From Akkermansia muciniphila (lineage in GTDB: Bacteria; Verrucomicrobiota; Verrucomicrobiia; Verrucomicrobiales; DEV007): a stretch of 35,135 nucleotides of DNA. The notes beneath the pieces are model-generated. The model was not told the DNA's origin and did no database searches. It worked only from the letters and a program-made list of their open reading frames with translations. The position numbers and the translations under genes are program-made. The stretch is taken from positions 1 to 35,135 of the forward strand of contig CAMCXS010000061.1 of NCBI GenBank assembly GCA_945883495.1, in the 5' to 3' direction. Below, in pieces: positions 27,063 to 34,645 of the stretch. How positions within the stretch are numbered: the stretch's first letter is position 1; every line of letters begins with the position of its first letter.

Positions 27063-27538
27063 GCATTCCCGCCGCCTTGGAGCGAGAAGTTCGATCCAGG
27101 GCTGGGCAAAGGTGCAATTACTGCCGGATGCACCAGTCGCTCCAGGGCGCTACGTTTCACATTGAACATGTGATCCCAGTCTGCCGGGGCGGACGCACCG
27201 AGAGCGCCAATCTCGTTCTTGCTTGCCCGGGTTGTAATCTCCACAAGAGCAACCGCATCGATGGTTTCGATCCAGACACAGGCATACCCAGTAGACTTTT
27301 CCACCCCCTGTTGGATCGATGGGAGGATCACTTCCGGTTCGACGGATTTTGGATCGTGGGACAGACTCCGGTAGGCCGGGCGACAATCGATGCCTTGCAG
27401 ATGAACACACCACGGCGGATCAAAATTCGAACAACTGAGCCATCCTTCGAGGATGCTAGTAGAGATAGCGAAGGTCAACCGATTCTCCTTTCCGTGTCTT
27501 CGGGAACGGGATTGCGGGAGAGGCGGCCGCGGCTTTAA
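27059..27538 (+). CDS. HNH endonuclease
   Basis: This is a 159-aa protein beginning in the ATGA overlap. The nuclease core occupies residues 15-65: zinc-type Cys19/Cys22 ('RCNYC'), the catalytic 'FHIEHVIP' with His34 and His37, Asn51 in 'ESANLVLAC', and Cys56/Cys59 plus Asn60 and Lys63 in 'CPGCNLHKS'. All residues needed for metal binding and DNA cleavage are present. The rest ('LFHPLLDRWEDHFRF', 'GRATIDALQMNTPRRI') matches family homologues, but the last 40 residues do not look like the normal end, suggesting a frameshifted or changed C-terminus. The target is unknown. It lies between two related repeats, suggesting a mobile or recently inserted unit. Confidence 0.88.
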   Translation: MSIPAALEREVRSRAGQRCNYCRMHQSLQGATFHIEHVIPVCRGGRTESANLVLACPGCNLHKSNRIDGFDPDTGIPSRLFHPLLDRWEDHFRFDGFWIVGQTPVGRATIDALQMNTPRRIKIRTTEPSFEDASRDSEGQPILLSVSSGTGLRERRPRL

Positions 27539-27579
27539 AACTGAGATCCCTATCCTGCTCTCGCCGAACGCCATGCTGC

Positions 27580-27665
27580 CGCGATCGCCGTCGCTTGGGA
27601 CAGGTTGACGGTTCATGCGCATCGTGCCAGGCTTCGGCACCGCTCCCTGATCCCGGCACTGGCGC
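27580..27665. repeat. Diverged direct repeat downstream of the HNH pair
   Basis: See the copy at 26690-26775; same orientation, with the shared core GGTTCATGC.CAT.GT.CCAG.CTTC. The gap 27539-27712 contains only this. Confidence 0.6.
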
Positions 27666-27712
27666 CTACTCTTCCAACGGTCAAGCGCGATGATTGTTGT
27701 TGTGTCTCTGGA

Positions 27713-28633
27713 TCATGTTTCCGCAATACCGCTTTGCAGATCCCAACGTAATGTCAGGGTGCTCACAAGTCCATTCGAGTAATCAATGTTGTAGTCGCGA
27801 CATGGAGAATATGCGAGCGCACTGTTTGGCATTTCCCGATGTAACCGGTATAAAGCAACAGCCGATGTCTTTGGTCCAAGCGATGCTAAGATTAGATTGG
27901 CGTCCTGACCGAAACTCCCCAATTCTCGCCTCAGAAACGAATAGCCCCAGTCCGGCTCGTAGGAATTCATATAATCAATGCGTAATCCAGACCGTCCGCT
28001 GAACTTCTTAAGATGCGGATTAGAATTGCGTAGAGGGTCCTCGGCTGTATCCCCAGACTGCAATAAGAGCATTGTCTCGCTAGGTTCAAACGACTCAATA
28101 AAATGCTCAGAACGATCCAAATCGTAACCCGTAAGAATCACCAACTTTGTTGGCCAATCAAGCCTACTAATACCTCCTAGCTTTGGAACGATATGCGGCA
28201 GTTCGGGCTCTGCCGCGCACCAATCGCCGTGCTTCGATGCACGATGATAAATGATCTGCCCTGGGATACTCGCCTCAGTCAACAAGTCTAGTATAATCCA
28301 CAGCAACTCTCTAGGTGTCGTCGAAACGTCAAAGATAAACTCGTCTACACCGATGATTTCCCTTGAAAATGCGTCGAAAACGGTTTTCCAAAGTTGTACT
28401 TGGGATCCAGTCGGCCATTCATAATGCACCGGCGCGAGTCGGAAAGGCGTAAATACGCAGTGTATTGCGCCGCATGCCTTTTGAAGCTCTTTTCGAGGAA
28501 TTTCCGTTCGCGAGCCGTAATCTTCTGACCAAAAGCAGAGCACCCGATCACATTTGCTCTTAGGGAGGATTCGGTGCGCACCCTCCACAAATCTTTGCTC
28601 CCAACTTGCCGTAGTGATGTAGAGTCTACTCAT
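27713..28633 (-). CDS. Unrecognised two-lobed protein, last gene of the four-gene defence-like operon
   Basis: This is a 306-aa protein. The ATG at 28633 overlaps the end of the NTPase gene by 8 bp, a sign of translational coupling; the longer frame to 28771 lies inside that gene and is rejected. I do not recognise a family. Two halves look like Rossmann-type folds: residues 1-145 with 'RLYITTASWEQRF', 'RVLCFWSEDYG' and 'FIFDVSTTPRELLWI', and residues 160-300 with 'TKLVILTGYDLDRSEHFIES', 'ETMLLLQSGD', 'LILASLGPKTSAVALYRLH' and 'SALAYSPCRDYNIDY'. The loops 'DVSTTPRE' and 'SLGPKTSA' sit where ligand-binding loops lie in nucleotide-sensing domains such as CARF, so a ligand sensor or effector is a guess. 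No nuclease motif, membrane helix or signal peptide. GC content is lower than in the flanking genes. Confidence 0.8.
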   Translation of the reverse strand: MSRLYITTASWEQRFVEGAHRILPKSKCDRVLCFWSEDYGSRTEIPRKELQKACGAIHCVFTPFRLAPVHYEWPTGSQVQLWKTVFDAFSREIIGVDEFIFDVSTTPRELLWIILDLLTEASIPGQIIYHRASKHGDWCAAEPELPHIVPKLGGISRLDWPTKLVILTGYDLDRSEHFIESFEPSETMLLLQSGDTAEDPLRNSNPHLKKFSGRSGLRIDYMNSYEPDWGYSFLRRELGSFGQDANLILASLGPKTSAVALYRLHREMPNSALAYSPCRDYNIDYSNGLVSTLTLRWDLQSGIAET

Positions 28634-30401
28634 ATACTTCCGGGTCGAATAGCTCCACCTGCGCTGCATCTTTGCGCTTGCGCTTGCTCTTCTCAAACAC
28701 CGCACCAGGAAAAGCACGATTTTCGAACGCGGCTTCCCACAGGGATCGCGCCTCAATAGAAATGCTCGCATTCTGCCCTACAGGATCCAGTCCTCGATCT
28801 ATCCATAGAAGCCGATCGAAGATATAGTAATCTTCTCTCTTGCCGAAATCCTTTCCGCTGCCGGGGCGTTTGAATAATATTTGCGCTCGCCGTGCTATTT
28901 CGAGCAGATCAAGCAGCTCCTGCGTCCTTTCGAAGGACTCCTTAGCGGAGACAAAGAAAGTGATTGCACGTGGCTCTGACCGATGATGATGTAGGCGATG
29001 GGTCAGCAGTAGGGCAAAGTTTTCCACAAGATTGGCAATCCGAATCGAATCTGATCGATTGCACCCCCGAACACTGTTATTGAATCCTTCGCGTATCCAG
29101 GCCCAACGCCGTTTGCTTAGATCCGCCAGGATTTCAGTTTGTATGGAAGGCGGGATAACGGCAACCTGAACATTGTCTTTGGGTAAGCGCGATTGTGCAG
29201 CGTCATACATTTCGTAGCATGGTTCCAACAAGTAGCGTAGGACACCAGTCGACACATGGACAATAAGGTCGAACCCCGAGTAAGGCGGTCGATTAGCTTT
29301 AGGGCTTCTGTCGCGAAAGTAGTAGGCTCGCTTGTACTTGTAAACATAGTCCCGTATTTGCTTCTCAGTTCCATCAGCGTAAACCGTCCCCGCGATAGTT
29401 CTGGTCTTGGCTTCAGCAGCGTCAAGATCGTGTTGCATCGCCGTGTTTATAGGAAAGAAGGCCGAAGCCGAAACTCCTAGAAGTCCGGCCTTTTCCAAAC
29501 GGCGTTCGACAATGTCGGTTGCGAGTTTGTGGAAGGTGGTGTCTGAACTCTGGAAGTCAGCCTCCATATCCACGCGAATAAAATCGTGCCTTTCCAGCAG
29601 ACTGCCACCGCCAGCCGTCGTCAAGGGCTTCTGATCAACCAAACTCGTCGCCACTTTAAAACTGATCTTCGGAGAGTTGCGAGACGCTATCCATGAGTTC
29701 AAGATCTCGTTCTGAAGGTTCGAAAGCGCATCGGCGTCATCGAACATCAGACTAAAGTGCGCATTTCGCAGCCGGTCCACATTGTTGGTGACTAGGTCCA
29801 AAAACGGGATGATTGCATTTGAAAAGGTCACTGCGTTTTCATAGTAGACATCCAGAAAGCGCCTATTTAGTTCGCGTTGTATTGCGACCGACTCTCGTGT
29901 AGCGGCCGAGCGCAAGGCTTCGAATAAAGGAAGTGTGTCTGCAATCTCCCACTGGAAAAGATATTTAATTTCATCTCTTACGATGCGCTCTTCAGATGAT
30001 GAGAGGAGATTCCCGACCGAAGCAAGCGACTCGGCGATCGCGTAAATGACCGCGGTGACCAGGAAGTGCTCACTCATTAATAGAGCGTTCTGGCGCGCTT
30101 CCATCAACTCCGGCTCACGCTTGGTTACAGCCGGGTTGCGGCAAGGAATGTATATTCCAAGATGCTGCAACTCCGGGCGACTAGCAGCCGACTCCGAATC
30201 GCGAGCATTTTTCCAAGCTTGCACTGGTAAAGAGTAGTAGCGAAGCATCATTGTCTTCCCTGTGCCGCGATCGCCTAGAAGAAAGACATTCCGTTGAGAA
30301 TTGATAAATCGCGCGAAGTTGTTGTTGTCGATGAAGTAGTCGACCATCTCCGCAGGAGTAAACCTAAGTGCTGCTTCAAATTCAAAGGGATTAGTTTGCA
30401 T
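28626..30401 (-). CDS. ORC/CDC6-like P-loop NTPase of the defence-like operon
   Basis: This is a 591-aa protein beginning 'MQTNPFEFEAALRFTP'. Walker A is 'GDRGTGKT' (residues 43-50), Walker B 'FSLMFDDAD' (216-224) with two aspartates followed by Ala-Asp, and a probable sensor strand 'PKISFKVATS' (244-253). The order and spacing fit AAA+/STAND-type ATPases, particularly the bacterial ORC-CDC6-like group I recall from conflict systems. Residues 400-560 are mostly helical and may include a winged helix ('ILADLSKRRWAWIREGFN', 'LLDLLEIARRAQILFKR'). The C-terminus is basic, then acidic ('KSKRKRKDAAQVELFDPE'). It starts 14 bp after the HD gene stop and its TAG overlaps the next gene. It may be the ATP-driven switch that senses invading DNA or drives the partner proteins. 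Confidence 0.85.
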   Translation of the reverse strand: MQTNPFEFEAALRFTPAEMVDYFIDNNNFARFINSQRNVFLLGDRGTGKTMMLRYYSLPVQAWKNARDSESAASRPELQHLGIYIPCRNPAVTKREPELMEARQNALLMSEHFLVTAVIYAIAESLASVGNLLSSSEERIVRDEIKYLFQWEIADTLPLFEALRSAATRESVAIQRELNRRFLDVYYENAVTFSNAIIPFLDLVTNNVDRLRNAHFSLMFDDADALSNLQNEILNSWIASRNSPKISFKVATSLVDQKPLTTAGGGSLLERHDFIRVDMEADFQSSDTTFHKLATDIVERRLEKAGLLGVSASAFFPINTAMQHDLDAAEAKTRTIAGTVYADGTEKQIRDYVYKYKRAYYFRDRSPKANRPPYSGFDLIVHVSTGVLRYLLEPCYEMYDAAQSRLPKDNVQVAVIPPSIQTEILADLSKRRWAWIREGFNNSVRGCNRSDSIRIANLVENFALLLTHRLHHHRSEPRAITFFVSAKESFERTQELLDLLEIARRAQILFKRPGSGKDFGKREDYYIFDRLLWIDRGLDPVGQNASISIEARSLWEAAFENRAFPGAVFEKSKRKRKDAAQVELFDPEVYE

Positions 30402-30415
30402 GGTTCTTTACGGAA

Positions 30416-31444
30416 TCAGGCTATTCGTGCAATGGCTTCTCTTATGCTCGGAAGGAGTAAAGATAATTGAAGAGAGCGCTCGCGATCAACCAATGAAACA
30501 TTGGATTGATCTGAGGGCAGTACTAGATCGTCAAGAGTTATCATCGGAATTGCAATCTTAAGATCTTGGCCCTGGTAGCAAAAGTGGAAGCTGATCTCAG
30601 TCCGCTTAAACGGACGCAAGAGCGAACAGTAATGACGGTTGTATTTTCTTTCTAAATCCAGTTTGACCGCTCTTCTGTAACAAAGATTAAGTAGCGACCT
30701 CATTTTTGATTCGTCGTATTTTTCTCCTCGGTATGCCGGAGCAACCTCGATATCGTAGGTGAGGATGATGCGTTCATTGTCCCCATCAATGTGTATCGCG
30801 GTGGCTGCAGCATAGTCATGATATACCTCACTCTCCGGGTCCACGGGAAAATGGGTCCTCATGAATGCAGATGTGCGTTGTGGGCCCTCTGCAAGCTCGT
30901 CTGCCAACCGAAGTATAGAGGCGACACGCTGACAATCTACCCGTTGCTGCTTAAAGTGTTGCTTCGAGTCGAGCTTGCCAATTGTATCCTTGGAGCCGTC
31001 AAAGGTTTGGCCGCAATGTGCTTCGACTACTGCAAATAGAATTCGCTTTTCCTGCATCATCGACACATCGTTTCCACGTGCGTAGCTGTACGCTCGCTCG
31101 ATGGCTCGATTGTGGTCTTTGCGGCCGTGAATGTTTCCTAGATCATGAAACAGAATGCTTAGCACAAGAAAGTAGAGCTCGGTTGCATTAAGGGAAGTCT
31201 GAGAGTCCGTTCCGGTGCACTTTGTTTCACCGAGGAGAGCGTAGGCGTTGTCTAAAACATTTTCTATGTGTCGAGGGCCGTGATCACTGAGGTGAGGTTC
31301 CGTTTGGCTAATGAACGAAGCCACATCGAAAAGCGCTTTTTGCCGCGCTAGCAAAAACCCGGCCCAGATTTCCCCGCCCTGCACGGGGCCAAAGTCATGC
31401 TTGAGCCGACCTTCGGTTATTAATTCGAGTTGGGTGAGGGCCAC
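30416..31444 (-). CDS. HD-domain metal-dependent phosphohydrolase of the defence-like operon
   Basis: This is a 342-aa protein. I take GTG at 31444 as the start because no ATG lies in frame near it; it is 14 bp after the methyltransferase stop. The HD signature is complete in order: His55 and His59 in 'SDHGPRHIENVL', the His100-Asp101 pair in 'SILFHDLGNIHG', His111 in 'KDHNRAIE', His143 in 'VVEAHCGQ' and Asp182 in 'ILRLADELAEGP'. HD enzymes cleave phosphate esters, including nucleotides, cyclic nucleotides and nucleic acids. The C-terminal 130 residues ('AAATAIHIDGDNERIILTYD', 'RTEISFHFCYQGQDLKIAIP') form a strand-rich domain I cannot name. It may be the effector (nucleotide depletion or DNA attack) or a signal hydrolase. 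Confidence 0.87.
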   Translation of the reverse strand: MALTQLELITEGRLKHDFGPVQGGEIWAGFLLARQKALFDVASFISQTEPHLSDHGPRHIENVLDNAYALLGETKCTGTDSQTSLNATELYFLVLSILFHDLGNIHGRKDHNRAIERAYSYARGNDVSMMQEKRILFAVVEAHCGQTFDGSKDTIGKLDSKQHFKQQRVDCQRVASILRLADELAEGPQRTSAFMRTHFPVDPESEVYHDYAAATAIHIDGDNERIILTYDIEVAPAYRGEKYDESKMRSLLNLCYRRAVKLDLERKYNRHYCSLLRPFKRTEISFHFCYQGQDLKIAIPMITLDDLVLPSDQSNVSLVDRERSLQLSLLLPSIREAIARIA

Positions 31445-31458
31445 GGGTTTGTTTTGGT

Positions 31459-32589
31459 TTAGCAGTGGGAAAGGATGGTTGCGAATACGGCCTTCGCCAA
31501 AAGTGGTGGAACTGCGTTGCTAACTTGTTGTTGACGGAAACCGATGGACCCCAGAAAATCGTAATTGTCCGGAAATGACTGAATTCGGGCGGCCTCTCTG
31601 ACTGATAGCCCTCTGTCTTGTTCTGGATGAATGATCATGTTTTTGCGATAGTTTGCAATGACTGTTGACGGTGCTTCCCATGATAATCGCCTATAGATAC
31701 CGGTGTGTCGGCTACGGGAGTTGACGAGATTGGAGTAGTTCTGCATTAGGCTCTGAGGTATGGATGTCCAGTTGTGACCGGGCAGTATATGTTTGTACCT
31801 TTCGACGACCAAGGAGTTGTTGGCTGTGACCAGGTGCCCTGTGCACGACTTTAGTGTGCTGCGGAGTAGCTTGGCGTAAGCTGAGGTTGCTGACTCGCTG
31901 TAGGCCAAGCGATCTTGATCGGCTCCGTTTTTGAGTTCTGGCAGATCGTAAATTGCGTCTCTCACGGTCACAGGTGGTAGGCCGCTAGCGGGTGGTGGCG
32001 CCGGGGCGAAGCCGTCCCGCCGCCCAACAAAGAATAATCGATGTCTCTTCTGGGGCACACCGAAGTTTGAGGCGCAAAGAGACCAAAGCGAACACCCATA
32101 GCCTACGGATTGAAAGCGCTCTCGAATTAGGGACTCGAAGGCGCCGCCTTCGGTTTGCCGTAGACCATGGACGTTCTCGAGTAGTAGCCATTCTGGCTTT
32201 GCAGCCTGTGTCATTCGAAAGAACTCTTCGAATAGCCAATTGTTTGGATTCAGGGAGTGGCGGGTGCGCTGGTTCGAGGTTGAAAAGCCCTGACACGGAG
32301 GCCCGCCGAACAGAATCGAGCGTGGTCCTAATGGCCCTGGTGCTGGGAGAGATCTAATGTCCTCTTCGATCACCTTAGTTCCCCGGTGGTTGTGGCGATA
32401 CGTTTTGGCAGCCCAAATATTGTTCTCGATCGCGTGGGTCACCTTTACCCCAGCGAGGCGTGCACCAAGTGACAGTCCGCCAGCGCCAGCGAAGAGGTCG
32501 ACTGCCCGTAACTCGAATGCTTTTTGAAACTTCACAGCGTGGTTCGAGTGGACTCTTCCGATCGTCGTTGGTGAAATTGAGTTGTGCAT
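31459..32589 (-). CDS. DNA (cytosine-5) methyltransferase, first gene of the defence-like operon
   Basis: This is a 376-aa C5 methyltransferase from the ATG at 32589; a GTG at 32646 would add 19 residues. All conserved blocks are present: motif I 'DLFAGAGGLSLG' (31-42), motif IV 'GGPPCQGFS' with catalytic Cys99, motif VI 'LLENVHG' (136-142), motif VIII 'QKRHRLFFVG' (180-189), motif IX around 'RLSWEAPSTVIANYRK', and motif X 'QVSNAVPPLLA' (355-365). The target-recognition region is about residues 195-300. It methylates cytosine at an unknown DNA site. No recognisable restriction endonuclease accompanies it; instead it is followed within 14 bp by the HD, NTPase and two-lobed genes, so methylation may mark self DNA for that module. 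Confidence 0.93.
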   Translation of the reverse strand: MHNSISPTTIGRVHSNHAVKFQKAFELRAVDLFAGAGGLSLGARLAGVKVTHAIENNIWAAKTYRHNHRGTKVIEEDIRSLPAPGPLGPRSILFGGPPCQGFSTSNQRTRHSLNPNNWLFEEFFRMTQAAKPEWLLLENVHGLRQTEGGAFESLIRERFQSVGYGCSLWSLCASNFGVPQKRHRLFFVGRRDGFAPAPPPASGLPPVTVRDAIYDLPELKNGADQDRLAYSESATSAYAKLLRSTLKSCTGHLVTANNSLVVERYKHILPGHNWTSIPQSLMQNYSNLVNSRSRHTGIYRRLSWEAPSTVIANYRKNMIIHPEQDRGLSVREAARIQSFPDNYDFLGSIGFRQQQVSNAVPPLLAKAVFATILSHC

Positions 32590-32875
32590 TGATGATCGTC
32601 GCCGGTTGCTGCCCTGAGGCCGTGCAAAAAGTTTTTGGCAGAGCACATCAAAATCTCGATCATTGTCCCTTGATTTGGGCGGGAGGATGCTTTCGTCAAC
32701 ACGAATCGGTCATTCGCGCCCAATCACGGTGACTTCCGCGTGGAATGGGATTGAACGAACCTCATCGTGGCCCGTTCTACCCTCGGACTGCGTGACGGTC
32801 TCGCAGCATATTCAGTCGATGTGTGTGGCCAGACACGAGTGGTCCGCCTCCAGATGAACGGTGATTGAGTCCGAT

Positions 32876-33316
32876 CTACAGCGCCCGGAACGAGGAGCCG
32901 CCGCAGGAGCAGTCAACTACACGTATCGCGACCGTTTGGTCTTCCGGCGAAAGCAGGGCATCGTGCGGGGCCTGCGGAGTTGCTCTGGACACCGACCGGA
33001 GTCCCTCCTTCAGCCGGAGCAGCCGCGTTTTGCGCTCCGCCTTCTTCTCCGCGGCCTGGGCGTCGCGTTGCTCTTTGGCGCCGGCTTGACGGTGTTCGAG
33101 GTTGGCCAGTTCTTCGTCGCGCCGGGATCAGGTGGCAGCGGTGTTCACGATGCGGCGGCTGTTGCGGTAGCCGCGGACGAAACCGGTCTGGGTCTCCGCC
33201 AGGATCGGTTCCTCCAAGCCCTCGTAGAAGCGAATGATGCTCGGATCGACTGGTCTTTCCCCGGAATCCTCGCCCCGGGTGAACATGGGGACTTGGTTGA
33301 TCTGGCGCCTGTCCAT
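32876..33316 (-). pseudogene. Basic coiled-coil protein gene interrupted by in-frame TGA
   Basis: From the ATG at 33316 the frame reads 'MDRRQINQVPMFTRGEDSGE' to 'RNSRRIVNTAAT', then TGA at 33128-33130, then continues uninterrupted in the same frame with 'SRRDEELANLEHRQAGAKEQ', 'DAQAAEKKAERKTRLLRLKE' and onward to TAG at 32876. A single CGA-to-TGA change in an Arg-rich stretch explains the stop. Joined, it would be a 146-residue basic, coiled-coil protein. I know no family. The gap 32590-32875 between it and the methyltransferase has no gene and probably contains the promoter of the defence-like operon. Confidence 0.6.
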
Positions 33317-33370
33317 GTGGAGAGGACTATAGGGGAGTATGGGTGATCAGCAAGGGGAAAGCGGGGGGAG

Positions 33371-33700
33371 GGTGGAGTGGTGGAGTGGTGGAGTGGTGGA
33401 GTGGTGGACCACCCGCCGCGGCAGCGGCAAACATGGACTGCCGAAGGGTGACTCGGGGAGCCTGCGGTAGCGGGCAGTGGTGGACCACCCGCCGCGGCAG
33501 CGGCAAACATGGACTGCCGAAGGGTGACTCGGGGAGCCCGCGGTAGCGGGCAGTGGGGGACCACCCGCCGCGGCAGCGGCAAACATGGACTGCCGAAGGG
33601 TGACTCGGGGAGCCCGCGGTAGCGGGCCGTGATGGAGGGATGGAGGGATGGAGGGATGGAGGGATGGAGGGATGGAGGGATGGAGGGATGGAGGGATGGT
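33371..33700. repeat. Compound tandem repeat: 9-bp, 76-bp x3 and 8-bp arrays
   Basis: The block starts with about four GTGGTGGAG-type units (33371-33407), continues with three 76-bp units at 33405, 33481 and 33557, and ends with about ten GATGGAGG units (33630-33700). The 76-bp unit is the one seen singly at 18524-18606. Small open frames in this region follow the repeat and are not genes. Confidence 0.95.
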
Positions 33701-33701
33701 C

Positions 33702-33997
33702 GTTTTGTCTCACGCCCGATTCGCTCAAGACGCAGAGCTCGCGGAGGATGTTTGGGATGGGCGACGACACAGCGTCGCGATCCGGATTGGGGGCCATCCT
33801 TTGCGTTTTCGCGCCTTTGCGTGAGGCTAAGACAAACGTAGAGGATGTTGGTTTTGCCTCGCGACCGATTCGCTCAAGACGCAGAGACGCAAAGGATGTA
33901 TGGGATGGGCGACGACACAGCGTCGCGCTCCGGATTGGGGTCCATCCTTTGCGGTTTGGCGGCTTGGCGTGAGGCTAAGACAAACGTAGACGAAATG
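33702..33997. repeat. Tandem duplication of a ~148-bp unit
   Basis: Two diverged copies, about 33702-33847 and 33851-33996, share GATTCGCTCAAGACGCAGAG, GGGATGGGCGACGACACAGC and GTGAGGCTAAGACAAACGTA. The offset of anchors is 148-149 bp. No gene. Confidence 0.9.
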
Positions 33998-34004
33998 TCG
34001 CCTG

Positions 34005-34391
34005 TCACCAGATCACCTGGATTCCCGCGTATTGGCGAATCTTGTCATCGGGCGTAACGACGGGAATTCCGCATTCCAGAGCGGTGGCGATGATGAACCG
34101 GTCGGCGGGATCGTTGTGGATGCGGGGTAGTTCGGCGGCGCGCAGGGCGATGGACGCGGTAATGGGAAATTCCCGAACCTGTTGCACATCCCGAGCCAGG
34201 TCGAACCAAGCTCGCGGCGGCATCCCCAGGTCCAGATGGCCTTTGGAGTGTTTCCAGGCAATTTCCCATGCAGTAATCGCTGAGACATCGACAAACTCCC
34301 CGGATGCTCGAATGCTTTCTTCCGCCGCACGGCTCAGTTTGGACTTGTCGGACGCCAGCCAAAGGAACGTGCAGGTGTCCAGTAAGATCAT
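34005..34391 (-). CDS. PIN-domain toxin (VapC-like)
   Basis: This is a 128-aa protein; the ATG at 34391 overlaps the antitoxin stop. It is a PIN-domain RNase of the VapC type, which in free form cuts specific RNAs to halt growth. The four acidic positions are present: Asp5 in 'MILLDTCTFLWL', Glu43 in 'SAITAWEIAWK', Asp94/Asp97 in 'IHNDPADRFIIATAL', and Asp115 in 'VVTPDDKIRQYAG'. Length is standard. The gene is downstream of its antitoxin in the usual order and probably controlled by the antitoxin-toxin complex. Confidence 0.93.
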   Translation of the reverse strand: MILLDTCTFLWLASDKSKLSRAAEESIRASGEFVDVSAITAWEIAWKHSKGHLDLGMPPRAWFDLARDVQQVREFPITASIALRAAELPRIHNDPADRFIIATALECGIPVVTPDDKIRQYAGIQVIW

Positions 34392-34624
34392 CGAAATTCC
34401 TCTGGCCAAGCTTCCTCGGGTGTCGGCAAGGTGGCGTCCTGATGGAAGACCACCCGGAGACGGGGATCTTCCCGAAAATGATCGACGAACAGCGGCGACG
34501 CGGAAACAAGACGGGCCGCAGGCTTGCCATCGCGTAGAATCACGACGGTTTCCCCGCGCTCTTCCACGGCCGCGACCAGGCTCGCCAAGTCCAGGCCGGC
34601 GTCATCGAGAGTGGTGGTGATCAT
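34388..34624 (-). CDS. Phd/YefM-type antitoxin
   Basis: This is a 78-aa protein from the ATG at 34624. The N-terminal 45 residues fit the Phd fold: 'LDLASLVAAVEERGETVVIL' continuing with 'RDGKPAARLVSA', which binds DNA and represses the operon. The C-terminal part ('DATLPTPEEAWPEEF') is the flexible segment expected to wrap the toxin. The stop overlaps the PIN toxin start (ATGA). Confidence 0.9.
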   Translation of the reverse strand: MITTTLDDAGLDLASLVAAVEERGETVVILRDGKPAARLVSASPLFVDHFREDPRLRVVFHQDATLPTPEEAWPEEFR

Positions 34625-34645
34625 GGTGAGATGGGCAAGATCCAT

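Noticed and set aside
32861-33346. Plus-strand 161-codon frame
   Set aside because: It is antisense to the TGA-interrupted coiled-coil gene, whose charged pattern is much more protein-like.
33347-33797. Small ORFs over the 76-bp and 8-bp arrays
   Set aside because: They follow the repeat periodicity in several frames and are low-complexity products.
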